Assembly: GCA_900473045.1 (NCBI GenBank)
Contig: UCKS01000005.1
Coordinates: 62,001 to 126,000 of the forward strand
DNA from: Hyphomicrobiales bacterium
Lineage (GTDB): Bacteria > Pseudomonadota > Alphaproteobacteria > Rhizobiales > Rhizobiaceae
Direction: 5' to 3'
Length of the DNA: 64,000 bases
Below are positions 25,864 through 34,266 of this stretch, one piece after another. Position 1 is the first letter of the stretch; the number at the start of each line of letters is the position of its first letter. The notes under the pieces were generated by a model. The model was not told the origin of the DNA, searched no databases, and saw only the letters and a list, made by a program, of their open reading frames with translations. Made by a program: the position numbers and the translations under genes.

Positions 25864-26449
25864 TCAGAATTCTTCCCAATCACTATGGCATGGGCGGTAG
25901 CGCCCTGCAGAGCGGATGGAAACATGCGTTCGTTGAAGGAAGTGCGGGGATGTGCTGATCTGCGGTCGGCGCAGAATGGAGCTCGTCTGGTGCGATCTAG
26001 TTTTAAACTGTGCTAGCGCCTGTCGATGGGAGCTGGCCTGAGCTGCCAAATCCGTGCTTGCGGCAGTATTTTCCTCGGCCATTGCGGCGTTCTGTTGTGT
26101 CGCCTGATTCATGGAATTGACCGCAACATTGACTTCTTTGAGACCGATCGCCTGCTCGCGGGAGGCTTCGGCAAGCGCAGCGACATTGGAGTTGATATCT
26201 CCGACCTGTTTGACGATCAGTTCCAGAGACCGCCCGGTCTGGCCAACGAGTTCGACGCCGTTTCTGACGAGCTGGCTTGACGTGCTGATCAACGCCCTGA
26301 TTTCCTTTGCGGCCTTGGCCGATCGCTGGGCTAACTCGCGGACTTCTTGAGCGACGACCGCAAAACCTTTGCCAGCGTCGCCTGCGCGCGCAGCTTCAAC
26401 GCCTGCATTCAGGGCGAGCAGATTGGTTTGGAAAGCAATCTCGTTCGTC
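25864..26449 (-). pseudogene. Methyl-accepting chemotaxis protein, C-terminal remnant
   Basis: The frame begins without a start at about 26449 with [20 protein letters not shown], then [19 protein letters not shown]: the conserved signalling hairpin tip of chemoreceptors. It continues through the descending helix ([39 protein letters not shown]) to a C-terminal HSDWEEF, the pentapeptide-type tail of rhizobial receptors. The sensor, membrane and first-helix parts are missing. A start at 26292 could give a fragment but not a receptor. Confidence 0.8.
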
Positions 26450-26636
26450 CGGAGAGTGTGTGGGTGCTGTAATGATCATCAAAGGCTCCTGGGTCGCAGA
26501 ATTGAATATGAGGGCGAATGTTCCGTTGACGAAGACCCAACCCGTCATAACTTTTGCACTGGTATGTCAAAGTATATTGCGCGAACGCACCTCGTCGGCG
26601 ATCCTTCGTTCGAACCCTGCTGCCGAGGAAGTGAAT

Positions 26637-26822
26637 ATGACCAAGGAAATCAAGCGCAGGCCGAGAGGTGCGTCCCCGCGGGGGCAATTCGAGCAGTCGA
26701 AAAACGTGGCTTATGCAATAATCGATGAACGACGCGATGCCGAGCGCCGCAAGACCGAAAGATTGAAGGCAGCGCGATTGGAAAAGCTGAATTTGGGTTC
26801 TTCGCAAGGACCATCATTGTAG
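26637..26822 (+). CDS. Small basic protein with RRPRGASPRG motif
   Basis: A 61-residue protein from ATG 26637 (GAGGAAGTGAAT upstream): KRRPRGASPRGQFEQSKNV, a central AIIDERRDAERRKTERL and KAARLEKLN. It looks like a basic N-terminal arm followed by one long helix. The same pattern forms the last ~50 residues of the response regulator at 53594-54121 and a broken copy at 32424-32571. The role is unknown; a nucleic-acid- or partner-binding module is possible. Upstream MCP debris is divergent. Confidence 0.65.
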   Translation: MTKEIKRRPRGASPRGQFEQSKNVAYAIIDERRDAERRKTERLKAARLEKLNLGSSQGPSL

Positions 26823-26931
26823 GGGGGAGCTTTGGGCGGGGCTGGCTACGCTGTGGATGCACCTGGTAGTTCGTCGCGAATCGAAGCTTCTCCAAGAGCA
26901 GTTCCAACCGACGACGATCATCTTGAGGCAA

Positions 26932-27303
26932 TTATTCAATCCGGTCTAGCCCCAGCGCATTCGCAACGTCGGGCTCCTCCTCAGCAATTCGAATGAAGGC
27001 GCTCCGGCTGTTCAATCGACCAGTGCCGTCGACCTCCAGATATTTCGCTGCGAGATGTTCGATAGCGTCCAATTGGCTATCCGGATTTAAGTGTGGAATC
27101 GCCTTACTAGCGACATGCCCACGTTGAACTGAAATCCGAATTATGTCCCCGCATTGGCAAACGCCATCCGGAAACCAGTCCTCGCGCACGGTCACGGGTG
27201 ATGCGTCAATCGCAAGGTCCAGCTTTACCAGAGCATGCTCCAGCAGCTTGGTGTCTCCGATTTTCGAAGCGCCCCCGCAGTTTGACTCGGCCGCCAGCGG
27301 CAT
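26932..27303 (-). CDS. Hypothetical protein, 123 residues
   Basis: An ATG-started frame with acidic C-terminal half (HLNPDSQLDAIEHLAAKYLE, then SAFIRIAEEEPDVANALGLD) and an N-terminal segment with VREDWFPDGVCQCGDIIRIS. Composition is protein-like over the whole length but no family comes to mind and the first 20 residues may not belong. It is followed downstream (in the same direction) by nothing and preceded by the DUF4142 remnant. Confidence 0.45.
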   Translation of the reverse strand: MPLAAESNCGGASKIGDTKLLEHALVKLDLAIDASPVTVREDWFPDGVCQCGDIIRISVQRGHVASKAIPHLNPDSQLDAIEHLAAKYLEVDGTGRLNSRSAFIRIAEEEPDVANALGLDRIE

Positions 27304-27357
27304 TGTTGCCTTCAGATCAACGGGACTGCGCTGGACGGCGCAGCCCTTGCAGGCAGA

Positions 27358-27890
27358 TCAGGCTTTCAGCATTTCGAGATGGTCGATATGTTCCTTGACC
27401 ATGCCGCGAGCCGCTCAAATGCTCGCGGTTCTGACCAACCTTGAGATAGTCTTCCTGAATGAAAGCAGTATCCTGTGCCCATCCAGCTGTGCGGCAACGT
27501 AAGCCTTGTCGAAGTCTGCACCCTTGGCGCTCTCGATCTTTGCGAGTACTTCCTTGCCTGCCGGATGGAGCATCGCTTCCACTTCAGCCTTTGTCGGCAC
27601 CTTCAGCGCTCCTTCGGTCTTATCCATTTTCATCGACTTTAGGATGTCGGCGATCGTTTCCTGCTCGGCGACTTCGAACTTGGCAAACATCTTTACTATG
27701 TCAACGCTCGCCATTTCGACGGCAAGACGGCTGGTGGCTAACGAAGGGAGCCCACCGTCTTGGTGGTGTCGGCATGCTTTTTCTCGAGTTCTCCCACGTC
27801 CACGTTTGCAGCGAACAATTGCGGGGCAGTGAGAAGTACTGGGACGAATGCATCGGCGGCGAGGACGGTCAGCATTTGGCGGCGGATCAT
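27358..27890 (-). pseudogene. DUF4142 gene with two frameshifts
   Basis: From ATG 27890: a signal-peptide-like start (RRQMLTVLAADAFVPVLLTA) and VDVGELEKKHADTTKTVGSL, then a TAG caused by a frameshift near 27745. The next frame reads LATSRLAVEMASVDIVKMFA to GADFDKAYVAAQLDGH, the DUF4142 core; a second shift near 27470 puts AFIQEDYLKVGQNREHL and KEHIDHLEMLKA in other frames, ending at TGA 27358. The gene was full length before decay and is paralogous to the intact gene at 21233. Confidence 0.75.
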
Positions 27891-28040
27891 GAAACTCTCG
27901 TTGTGACGCCGACCCATTCGGCGCGATCACCTGTGATCTCCTTGGCTAGTTTTAGTCCAGTGGCGTCTATCGCACTCTTGTCACTCCCGTGGCAGGCTAT
28001 ATCTACTCCTGCAAGTTCATCGTATCTCACAGGCAAAACC

Positions 28041-28700
28041 ATGAAGCTCTTGAAAGATAACGGCCTCACCATCGTGCTGGTTCTCCTATCCATTGCCACT
28101 ATAGGCGGGATGATGCTAACGGGCTGGACGGTTTACAATCATGAACTGGCGGAGCATGGAGCGGCGCAGATCGGTCTCAGCGCGTACGCCACGTCCGGCC
28201 ACTTCTTGTCATCGCTGTTCGAGAACTGGGAATCCGAATTTTTGCAGATGTCGGCCTACGTGATGCTAACGGCATTCCTGTTCCAGCGCGGGTCGGCGGA
28301 ATCGAAGGATCCAGATGGCCCTTCTGTAGTGGATGAAGACCCATCCGCGAAAGCAGACGACATTGACGCACCTTGGCCCGTCCGAGCGGGAGGCTGGGCG
28401 CGGTCGGTATATTCCTATTCACTGGGCATAGCGCTGGCTTCACTGTTCGTGCTGACGCTCGTGCTACACCTGAGGTACAGCGCGGAAGCGGAAAACGCCC
28501 AAGCCATGATACATGGACAACCCACAACGTCGATGTGGGATCACACGCGAAGCGCGCAATTCTGGTTCGAGTCCTTGCAGAACTGGCAATCAGAATTCCT
28601 CTCAACAGCCGTCATCGTGGTGCTGTCGATCTTTCTGAGGTTCAAAGGCTCGCCAGAGTCCAAGCCTGTTGCCGCGCCGCATATTCAGACAGGCGACTGA
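28041..28700 (+). CDS. DUF6766-family membrane protein
   Basis: About 219 residues from ATG 28041. A long open frame extends 580 bases upstream, but it runs over the antisense DUF4142 remnant and is not protein-like. The protein has helices near residues 8-30 (NGLTIVLVLLSIATIGGMML), 75-95, 135-160 and 185-200, with the repeated motif SGHFLSSLFENWESEFLQM and later FWFESLQNWQSEFLS. FENWESEFLQ is the hallmark of DUF6766. Function unknown; members occur in stress gene clusters. Confidence 0.85.
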   Translation: MKLLKDNGLTIVLVLLSIATIGGMMLTGWTVYNHELAEHGAAQIGLSAYATSGHFLSSLFENWESEFLQMSAYVMLTAFLFQRGSAESKDPDGPSVVDEDPSAKADDIDAPWPVRAGGWARSVYSYSLGIALASLFVLTLVLHLRYSAEAENAQAMIHGQPTTSMWDHTRSAQFWFESLQNWQSEFLSTAVIVVLSIFLRFKGSPESKPVAAPHIQTGD

Positions 28701-29024
28701 AGGTTCGCAGTCGGAGAACCGCAGGCCAATCAGTTAGTCGGCGTTTGACAACCATCCCATCTCGACCAGGAATTTATTGGAAACGAATGCCGTTTCAAGG
28801 CCGGGATTGGGCATGAGCGTAGTAAGGCGCCGTGTGGGCCCTAGTTGTTCCCGGATGCGACCATATCGACGTCGAAACATCTGATATCGTAAGTGACCTA
28901 AACTTCCACTGACGCGACAAACGCATGATCACGATCAAAAGGGGTGCCTGAAGCCTCTTCTTTCTCAATTAAAGATTGAACCAACGCGCGGGTCTAACTA
29001 AACTCACTCCGTCTCCGTGGTCGG
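28701..29024. other. No gene seen
   Basis: This 324-base gap between the DUF6766 gene and the convergent 64-residue gene holds no frame, hairpin or promoter match that I can support. Confidence 0.5.
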
Positions 29025-29219
29025 CTATTGCAGTAAACGGTCGGATGCCAGCCGGATTACATAATCTTCCGATGCATCAGCCAAGGCTAACGCCACGCTG
29101 GCTTCGCTGTGACCCTGTTCGCAAAGTTGCTGGATGAGAGTGATCATTCCAGCTTCGACTGCGAGGCGGCAGTCGAGTTGCTTCCGCCGTCTTCGTTCTG
29201 TGAGATCTTGAGATTCCAT
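29025..29219 (-). CDS. Hypothetical 64-residue helical protein
   Basis: From ATG 29219 (AAAGGTCACAT upstream): DLTERRRRKQLDCRLAVEAG, MITLIQQLCEQGHSEASVAL and ALADASEDYVIRLASDRLL. Two or three helices with a basic N-terminus. Longer readings to 29498 cross a hairpin and are unlikely. It lies downstream of the DUF892 gene in the same direction. Confidence 0.6.
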   Translation of the reverse strand: MESQDLTERRRRKQLDCRLAVEAGMITLIQQLCEQGHSEASVALALADASEDYVIRLASDRLLQ

Positions 29220-29409
29220 ATGTGACCTTTGAAAATTGAATTGGCTTGAAAGTGGGGCAGAGCGGTCGGGGCAGGAGTTAGGAAAAGTCTGTCGTTCAAT
29301 TGTCGGCGTGAAAAAGGGACGATTAACAGCGATCATTTTTAGAACCGAGCCTTTTTGTTGGCATGTCGCCCCATCCGGACGAACAGCAACGCTGAGGTAA
29401 CTCATCCAA

Positions 29410-29429
29410 AGGCCCGCCGGAGCGGGCCT
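29410..29429 (-). terminator. Hairpin after DUF892 gene
   Basis: An 8-bp stem AGGCCCGC/GCGGGCCT with a 4-base loop starts 26 bases beyond the stop of the DUF892 gene; on the minus strand it is followed by TTGG. Confidence 0.6.
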
Positions 29430-29454
29430 CTCGGTTCCACTAGTCGTGAATGGA

Positions 29455-29955
29455 TCAAGCGACCTTCTTACCCGCCTTCGGGTTCGCGTATGTCTCACCG
29501 AGCTGGGTGAGCAATTCGTCAGTGGCGATCTCTTCTTGAAGATTTGCGTCGAGCAGGGCGACGGCTTCCGCGTAGCCGAGCTGCTCAGCCCAAGACTTCA
29601 GTGTACCGTAGCGGGCGATCTCGTAGTGCTCAACAGCCTGTGCCGACGAGATCAGGCCAGCGTCGAGAGCGACAGAGCCCTTGTACTCTTCGATAATTCC
29701 CTCGCCCTCGGCGATGATGCCCTGGATCGCTTCGCAGGTCTTGCCGCGAGCGGCCTTGCCGATTATTTCAAACACCTGCTGTAGGCGCTGGATCTGGCTG
29801 TCGGTTTCATCGCGATGCTTCAAGAACGCGGCCTTGCCTTCTTCCGACTGTGCGGCGCGTGCCATTTTCGGAAGTGCTTTAAGAATCTGTTTTTCGGCGA
29901 AGTAAATGTCCTTGAGCGTGTCGAGGAACAGATCGTCGAGTGTCTTCTCAGCCAT
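29455..29955 (-). CDS. DUF892 ferritin-like protein (YciF family)
   Basis: 166 residues from ATG 29955 (AAGGAGAACTACA upstream). It is a YciE/YciF-type four-helix protein: LDDLFLDTLKDIYFAEKQIL at the start, ETDSQIQRLQQVFEIIGKAA, GIIEEYKGSVALDAGLI and AVEHYEIARYGTLKSWAEQL. The Glu/His positions of the ferritin-like iron site are kept. These proteins are induced by osmotic, heat and stationary stress. A second copy is at 48460-48948. Driven by its own GGAAC promoter. Confidence 0.94.
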   Translation of the reverse strand: MAEKTLDDLFLDTLKDIYFAEKQILKALPKMARAAQSEEGKAAFLKHRDETDSQIQRLQQVFEIIGKAARGKTCEAIQGIIAEGEGIIEEYKGSVALDAGLISSAQAVEHYEIARYGTLKSWAEQLGYAEAVALLDANLQEEIATDELLTQLGETYANPKAGKKVA

Positions 29956-29997
29956 TGTAGTTCTCCTTGTGGCGGGGTGGTTTGAATTACGCGACTC

Positions 29998-30022
29998 AAC
30001 CACGCTTGCGAAAAATTGTTCC
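29998..30022 (-). promoter_or_regulatory. RpoE2/EcfG-type promoter for DUF892 gene
   Basis: Minus-strand GGAAC (30018-30022), 17 bases, GTT (29998-30000), 42 bases before the start at 29955. Its -35 element is only four bases from that of the divergent promoter at 30027. Confidence 0.65.
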
Positions 30023-30026
30023 CCTC

Positions 30027-30051
30027 GGAACCGCCAGACTTGCAAGTAGTT
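30027..30051 (+). promoter_or_regulatory. RpoE2/EcfG-type promoter for isochorismatase gene
   Basis: GGAAC (30027-30031), 17 bases, GTT (30049-30051), 24 bases before the ATG at 30076. Back-to-back with the DUF892 promoter. Confidence 0.65.
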
Positions 30052-30075
30052 GCACGTGCAGGAGGCAGCCGTGAC

Positions 30076-30663
30076 ATGACCCACGTTGGAAACTGGAGAC
30101 ACCTGTGCATCGACATGCAGCGCATATTCGCTGAGGACACGCCCTGGCATGTCGACTGGATGAATGCGGTTCTTCCGCAGGTGGAGGAACTGGCCGGACG
30201 ATTTCCTGAGAAGACGATCTTCACCCGCTTCATCCCGCCACTGCGAGCGCAAGACATGCCCGGCGCTTGGCAGGAATATTACCGGAAATGGTGGATGCTA
30301 ACCCGAGAACACATGGCTGCCGAAATGGCGGAGCTTGTACCGTCTCTATCCCGTCTGGTCCCGCCTGCACGAACGTTCGATAAGCGCACCTACTCCCCGT
30401 GGACAAAGGGCGCACTGCACCAGACACTTATTGCTGAAAACGTCGAAACCCTGGTCGTGACGGGAGGCGAAACCGATGTCTGCGTGCTTGCAGCCGTACT
30501 GGGTGCAATCGATCTCGGATACCACGTCGTTTTGCTGTCTGACGCCGTTTGCAGCGGAGCCGATGGCACTCACGATGCCGCGCTCGAATTGCTGGGGGAC
30601 AGGTTTTCCGTACAGCTCGAGGTTTGCACGACCGAACAGTTTTTGAAGTTGGCGGCTGGCTGA
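30076..30663 (+). CDS. Isochorismatase-family cysteine hydrolase
   Basis: About 195 residues from ATG 30076. The catalytic triad of the family is visible: Asp in LCIDMQRIFAED, Lys in FDKRTYSPW and Cys in TGGETDVCVLAAVLGAIDLG. Such enzymes hydrolyse C-N bonds in small molecules (nicotinamide, biuret, N-carbamoyl compounds) or act on isochorismate. Nothing nearby narrows the substrate; the shared divergent stress promoter with DUF892 places it in the stress regulon. Upstream in-frame readings cross the promoter and are not used. Confidence 0.9.
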   Translation: MTHVGNWRHLCIDMQRIFAEDTPWHVDWMNAVLPQVEELAGRFPEKTIFTRFIPPLRAQDMPGAWQEYYRKWWMLTREHMAAEMAELVPSLSRLVPPARTFDKRTYSPWTKGALHQTLIAENVETLVVTGGETDVCVLAAVLGAIDLGYHVVLLSDAVCSGADGTHDAALELLGDRFSVQLEVCTTEQFLKLAAG

Positions 30664-31251
30664 GGGGGCAACTTCAGTCATGGTGCATGTCCCAGGATGG
30701 ATATGTGGCTCCGGTCAAACCTCGGCTATGCAAGGCTTCCCGAGCCACGTCGCATCACAGATGCGCCGTCCGCGTGGGACTTGGCTGTTCTGGACAAACG
30801 ACGATAGGAACGCCGCGGTAACACAGCGTGCTGGCGGTACGTGTTGACGATCCATCCTTTGACGTCCCATCACTGGGATCGACGGCGTCCGGGTCATCAA
30901 CCAAATTTCTGCAACTGCGCAGTTCGAAATCACTTCGATATTTCGGGAGCCCTGAGCCGCGGCGTGGAGCATCATATCGATCCTCCAGATCCGTCTTCGA
31001 GCTCAATTCGCCACGGCGGACACCGACACAATGCTTCCTCGATCACACTGTCGTCACCGAGTGCTGAGTAGAAGGTTGACGCCATCGCCATGAGAAACGT
31101 CAGTCGCCCAGCGATCGTCAGAAACCGGACGACCGAAATCCCCGCGTGCGCTCGTCGCTCTAACTTCGATTTTCCACGACGGCTAGGGGTGAACACCGGG
31201 AAACTGGCCCGCCATCAGCAGAGGTGCACCACACGGTGCGCTCTCGTGTAA
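30664..31251. other. No supported gene
   Basis: About 590 bases between the isochorismatase gene and the IS3-family remnant. Short frames on both strands overlap each other and none has a ribosome-binding site or recognisable motif. Confidence 0.45.
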
Positions 31252-31848
31252 TGGCCCCATAAATATCCGGACAGGATCTCCCACTTAACAAGTGTGCGAG
31301 GTAATGTGCCCATTATGACTAGTCACCATCCTAAGATAGAGGTCCTTTCCGGGCCTGAGCGCCGCTGGTCGACGGCAGAGAAGCTTTCCATCATCCAAGA
31401 GACATACGAGCCGGACGCGACCGTCAGCATCGTTGCTCGGCGTTACGGCATTCAGCCGAACCAGTTGTTCACCTGGCGTAAGCTCGCCACTCAAGGCGCT
31501 CTGACGGCCACGGCTGCCGAGGAGGATGTTGTTCCGGCATCCGAATACCGAGCCCTTCAGAACCAGGTCAAAGAGCTGCAGCGTTTACTCGGCAAGAAGA
31601 CGATGGAAGGCGACGCCGGTTCGCAGCCCTCAGTCCAACGGATGGCCGAAGCCTTTGTCAAAACATTCAAGCGCGACTACGTCTCGGTTAATCCCGTTCC
31701 AGACGCCGAAACCGTCATCGCCCAACTGCCATCGTGGTTCGAGCACTACAACACGCTTCAACCGCACAACGCTTTGGGATATCGATCCCCGCGTGAGTTC
31801 TTAAACCGTCAAACAGAAATCTGATCCTGTCCGGTTTTTATGGGGCAA
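31252..31848 (+). mobile_element. IS3-family element with internal deletion, both ends kept
   Basis: Imperfect inverted repeats of about 25 bases bound the element: CCCCATAAATATCCGGACAG on the left (31255 on) and its counterpart ending GGTTTTTATGGGGCAA on the right (to 31847). Total length is about 600 bases against roughly 1.2-1.4 kb for a normal IS3-family element. Inside is a single frame that joins the start of orfA to the end of orfB. It cannot transpose alone but could be moved by a complete relative. No obvious target duplication was seen. Confidence 0.75.
31315..31824 (+). pseudogene. Fused orfA/orfB transposase remnant (IS3 family)
   Basis: The first ~95 residues are an IS3-type Orf[21 protein letters not shown], the helix-turn-helix [19 protein letters not shown] and a coiled coil [20 protein letters not shown]. 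After GDAGSQPS the frame becomes the OrfB C-terminus: [40 protein letters not shown]. The deletion is in frame, so a 169-residue chimaera could be made. It lacks the first two catalytic Asp residues of the DDE core and so cannot catalyse transposition; it might act as a DNA-binding inhibitor. Confidence 0.75.
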
Positions 31849-32016
31849 CTCCATCTCGTACGCAAATTACATTCAATCGATTTGAGCTAAAGCGACGGCC
31901 TTGATGGTCACTACACGATATTCAAGTCGATGGCTGGGAGAAGGCAGAATAGGGAGTTGAAGAATGCAACGAGACGTACATTGGAGTGTGCCGCTGAATG
32001 CCCGTTTGCAGTCAGG

Positions 32017-32259
32017 ATGACCCGGATGTTTTCGAGCGTTTATGAAGCGTTGGATTTTCTTGAAAACGAATGGCCAGTAAAGACTGGCAACCGATACCGG
32101 AATGCGATTGCGGCCTGCCGGGGTGCCTTGAACCGAACCACGCCTGTCGCCGTGGCGCGCGACGCCTTCGTAGCGGCCTGCTACGAGGCTGGTGTCGGCG
32201 TCACATCGGCAATGCCGATGCACGCATGGACAACGGATCACCGGACGGGCCTCCAGTAG
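32017..32259 (+). CDS. DUF982-family small protein
   Basis: About 80 residues from ATG 32017 (or 32026). DUF982 pattern: SVYEALDFLENEWPVKTGNR, YRNAIAACRGAL and ARDAFVAACYEAGV. This family is expanded in rhizobia, particularly on plasmids; function unknown. Good match over the whole domain; the last ~10 residues are extra. Confidence 0.8.
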   Translation: MTRMFSSVYEALDFLENEWPVKTGNRYRNAIAACRGALNRTTPVAVARDAFVAACYEAGVGVTSAMPMHAWTTDHRTGLQ

Positions 32260-32423
32260 GCCGGGATCGTGGGCGATCGAAGCGTGCAAACCGTTTACCA
32301 TCGGATTTTGGGTCGAGAAACCGTTTGATCCGCGAATCCGATTTCTCATACGACAAAAACAGCATCCCGGCGGTGATTGCTGCAAGACTCGGTGCGAGGG
32401 TTGAGACCGTGTAAACTGACGGC

Positions 32424-32571
32424 ACGAAAAAGCGCCGCAAGAAAGGAAGTTCACCCTGCGGCAGGTTTGAAGACTCGAAAACAAATTGAGCTCGCGATTA
32501 TCGAAGATTGCAAGGCGGCGGACAAGGCGAATTCGGAAGCGCTGCGGGCAGCACGGCTGGGCATATCCTGA
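32424..32571 (+). pseudogene. Broken copy of the RRPRGASPRG small protein
   Basis: One frame reads KKRRKKGSSPCGRFEDSK, then a shift near 32480 leads into a second frame, QIELAIIEDCKAADKANSE and ALRAARLGIS. Joined, these align with the small protein at 26637 (KRRPRGASPRGQFEQSK ... AIIDERR ... KAARL). Where the start should be there is ACG preceded by an in-frame TAA. So start loss plus one frameshift. Confidence 0.6.
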
Positions 32572-32586
32572 AAGGCTATGCCGTCC

Positions 32587-33323
32587 CTACTTGATCAGTA
32601 TTTGGCGGGACGCCAGCTCTGCTTTGATGCGATCGATGACATCGTACCTCGTCTCCGACCAGTCCGTCGTCTTGGCCCAGTATTCGACCGTGAGAATGGT
32701 CTTGTCCGCCGTCAAATCGTTGGAGTTGACCCGAGCGGGCGGTGAATGCTCGATGCGGCCGTCCGCTGTAACAATGCCCAAGATGGCCCGCTTCACGGTT
32801 GCCGCATCCACGTCATTCCCTACGCCGATCGAAAGCTCCTGACGCCGTCGCGGTTCGCGGCTATGGTTCGTGATCGGTGTGTTCCAGAGAGTGGAGTTTG
32901 GAGCCATCAGGTACAACCCGTCGGCGGTTTTCATTTCGGTCGCAAACAGGCCGATTTCGACGATATATCCTTTGACCGTTCCTGTCTCGATGTACTCACC
33001 CACGCGCAGCGGCCGAAGTGCAAAAAGCATTATGCCAGCGGCAATGTTTTGCAACGTCCCCTGAAGCGCCAGGCCGATTGCCAGACCTGCCGCGCCCAAC
33101 GCTGCCAGGATGGAAGCGGTCTGCACAACTGGCCGAGCACCATCACAAAGACGAGTACCAGCAGCCCATAGTGAAGGACGTTTTCGAAGAAGCGCGCCAG
33201 CGTCTCATCGATGCCGTGAACGCGCGACAGGCCGCGGTAAGCCCATCGGCTGAGGACGCCGGAAAGAAGCCAACCACCTATAAGAAGGATGAGCGCACCG
33301 AGAATTGAAAACGAGTACTGCAC
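32587..33323 (-). pseudogene. Small-conductance mechanosensitive channel (MscS), frameshifted
   Basis: The N-terminal part (SILGALILLIGGWLLSGVLS, FFENVLHYGLLVLVFVMVLG) lies in one frame to about 33126; the rest (QTASILAALGAAGLAIGLAL, NIAAGIMLFALRPLRVGEYI, then the beta and alpha/beta vestibule domain) is in another. GQLC where GQFGVQ is expected suggests loss of four bases exactly before the pore helix TM3. All MscS parts are otherwise present, so the lesion may be recent. Start at GTG 33323 is uncertain. Confidence 0.75.
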
Positions 33324-33587
33324 GGCGAGAGCGGCAAGCTGGCTGAATGCGTGCGGTGGCTAGATGGACGTTTTGTGGTTCTGGATTCATACGGCAGCGG
33401 TCTCCTGTTATGCCGCCGGTAACCCGCCGGCACAGGAAGAGTTCCAACAGCACAGTCGCGAAGCGGAGGCGAATAATTCCAGCGCGGACATGAAGGTTAC
33501 AGCACTATCGGACAAGGCAGGGAGGGAGACTGCAATGTGCAAACGCCAGGCGGCTTTGCTCTACCGAAAGCGACGCCTGCCGCGGCG

Positions 33588-33728
33588 CACACCACGCCTG
33601 CTCTGGAGGACGAAGGGATGAGCGAGGTGTGCCGGGATTTCGGCATCTCGCACAAGACCCGGTTACAAAATCTTCAATCGCTACAGGCAAGACGGACTGG
33701 AAGCACCGACGGACCGGTCCTCGTCGGG
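33588..33728 (+). pseudogene. IS481-type transposase N-terminal scrap
   Basis: One frame gives DEGMSEVCRDFGISHKT; after a shift another gives IFNRYRQDGLEAPTDRSS. Together they are the helix-turn-helix start of an IS481-family transposase (SELCR-FGISRKTGYKIFNRY, GLEAL-DRSR). It ends abruptly at the transglutaminase fragment, marking a recombination joint. Confidence 0.6.
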
Positions 33729-34092
33729 TGAGTTCATGCTGGCCGCCCAGGCCTGGCAACTCTGCCGGCGTGGCGGGGACGACCCGAATCGCTTTGGCAT
33801 CTTCGATGAAGGCGGCTTCTGGTTCATCTCCTCAAATATGATCCGTGACCTTGCCAGACTGAACAAGGTCGAGATGCTGCCGTGGGACGACTATGGGGCG
33901 ATGCCATCCCCAGACGCGGAGATCAGCACCGGAGGAACTGCGACGCTTCGATTATTTGGCGGAGGTCCTGCTCGACCCGACCGTCACAGGGAAGAGCTCC
34001 GTTTACTCTTTGGCGCTCCAGGGTTCGGCATAACTGGAGAGGTCTCCAATGCTGTCAGGCAGGTTCGTGAAACGGTTTCCATTGCGCAGTAG
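33729..34092 (+). pseudogene. Duplicated 3' end of the transglutaminase-like gene
   Basis: About 364 bases are nearly identical to 16696-17062 (I count some twenty differences). This copy starts at the codon for LLAAQAWQLC (here ATG by substitution) and has a one-base insertion near 33932 and a one-base loss near 33979, which compensate and scramble about 20 residues between. The catalytic half is absent. Joined upstream to an IS481 scrap. Confidence 0.8.
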
Positions 34093-34266
34093 GTCATAAA
34101 GCTCGTCGGCTGAAGTTCTGCATGGTCGGGTACTGCGGCCGCAAATACCAATGACCGCTGTTGGCGCATTCTTTCCATCAATGTCGTAGAGGCATTTTCG
34201 GAATGGTTAATCGAGCTTGGTCAATGTGCGGGAAAAACACCGCTTACCGTGCGGATTTTGACCGCG

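Noticed and set aside
27459..28040. Upstream extension of the DUF6766 gene
   Set aside because: The extra ~194 residues run antisense over a recognisable DUF4142 remnant; family similarity starts only at 28041.
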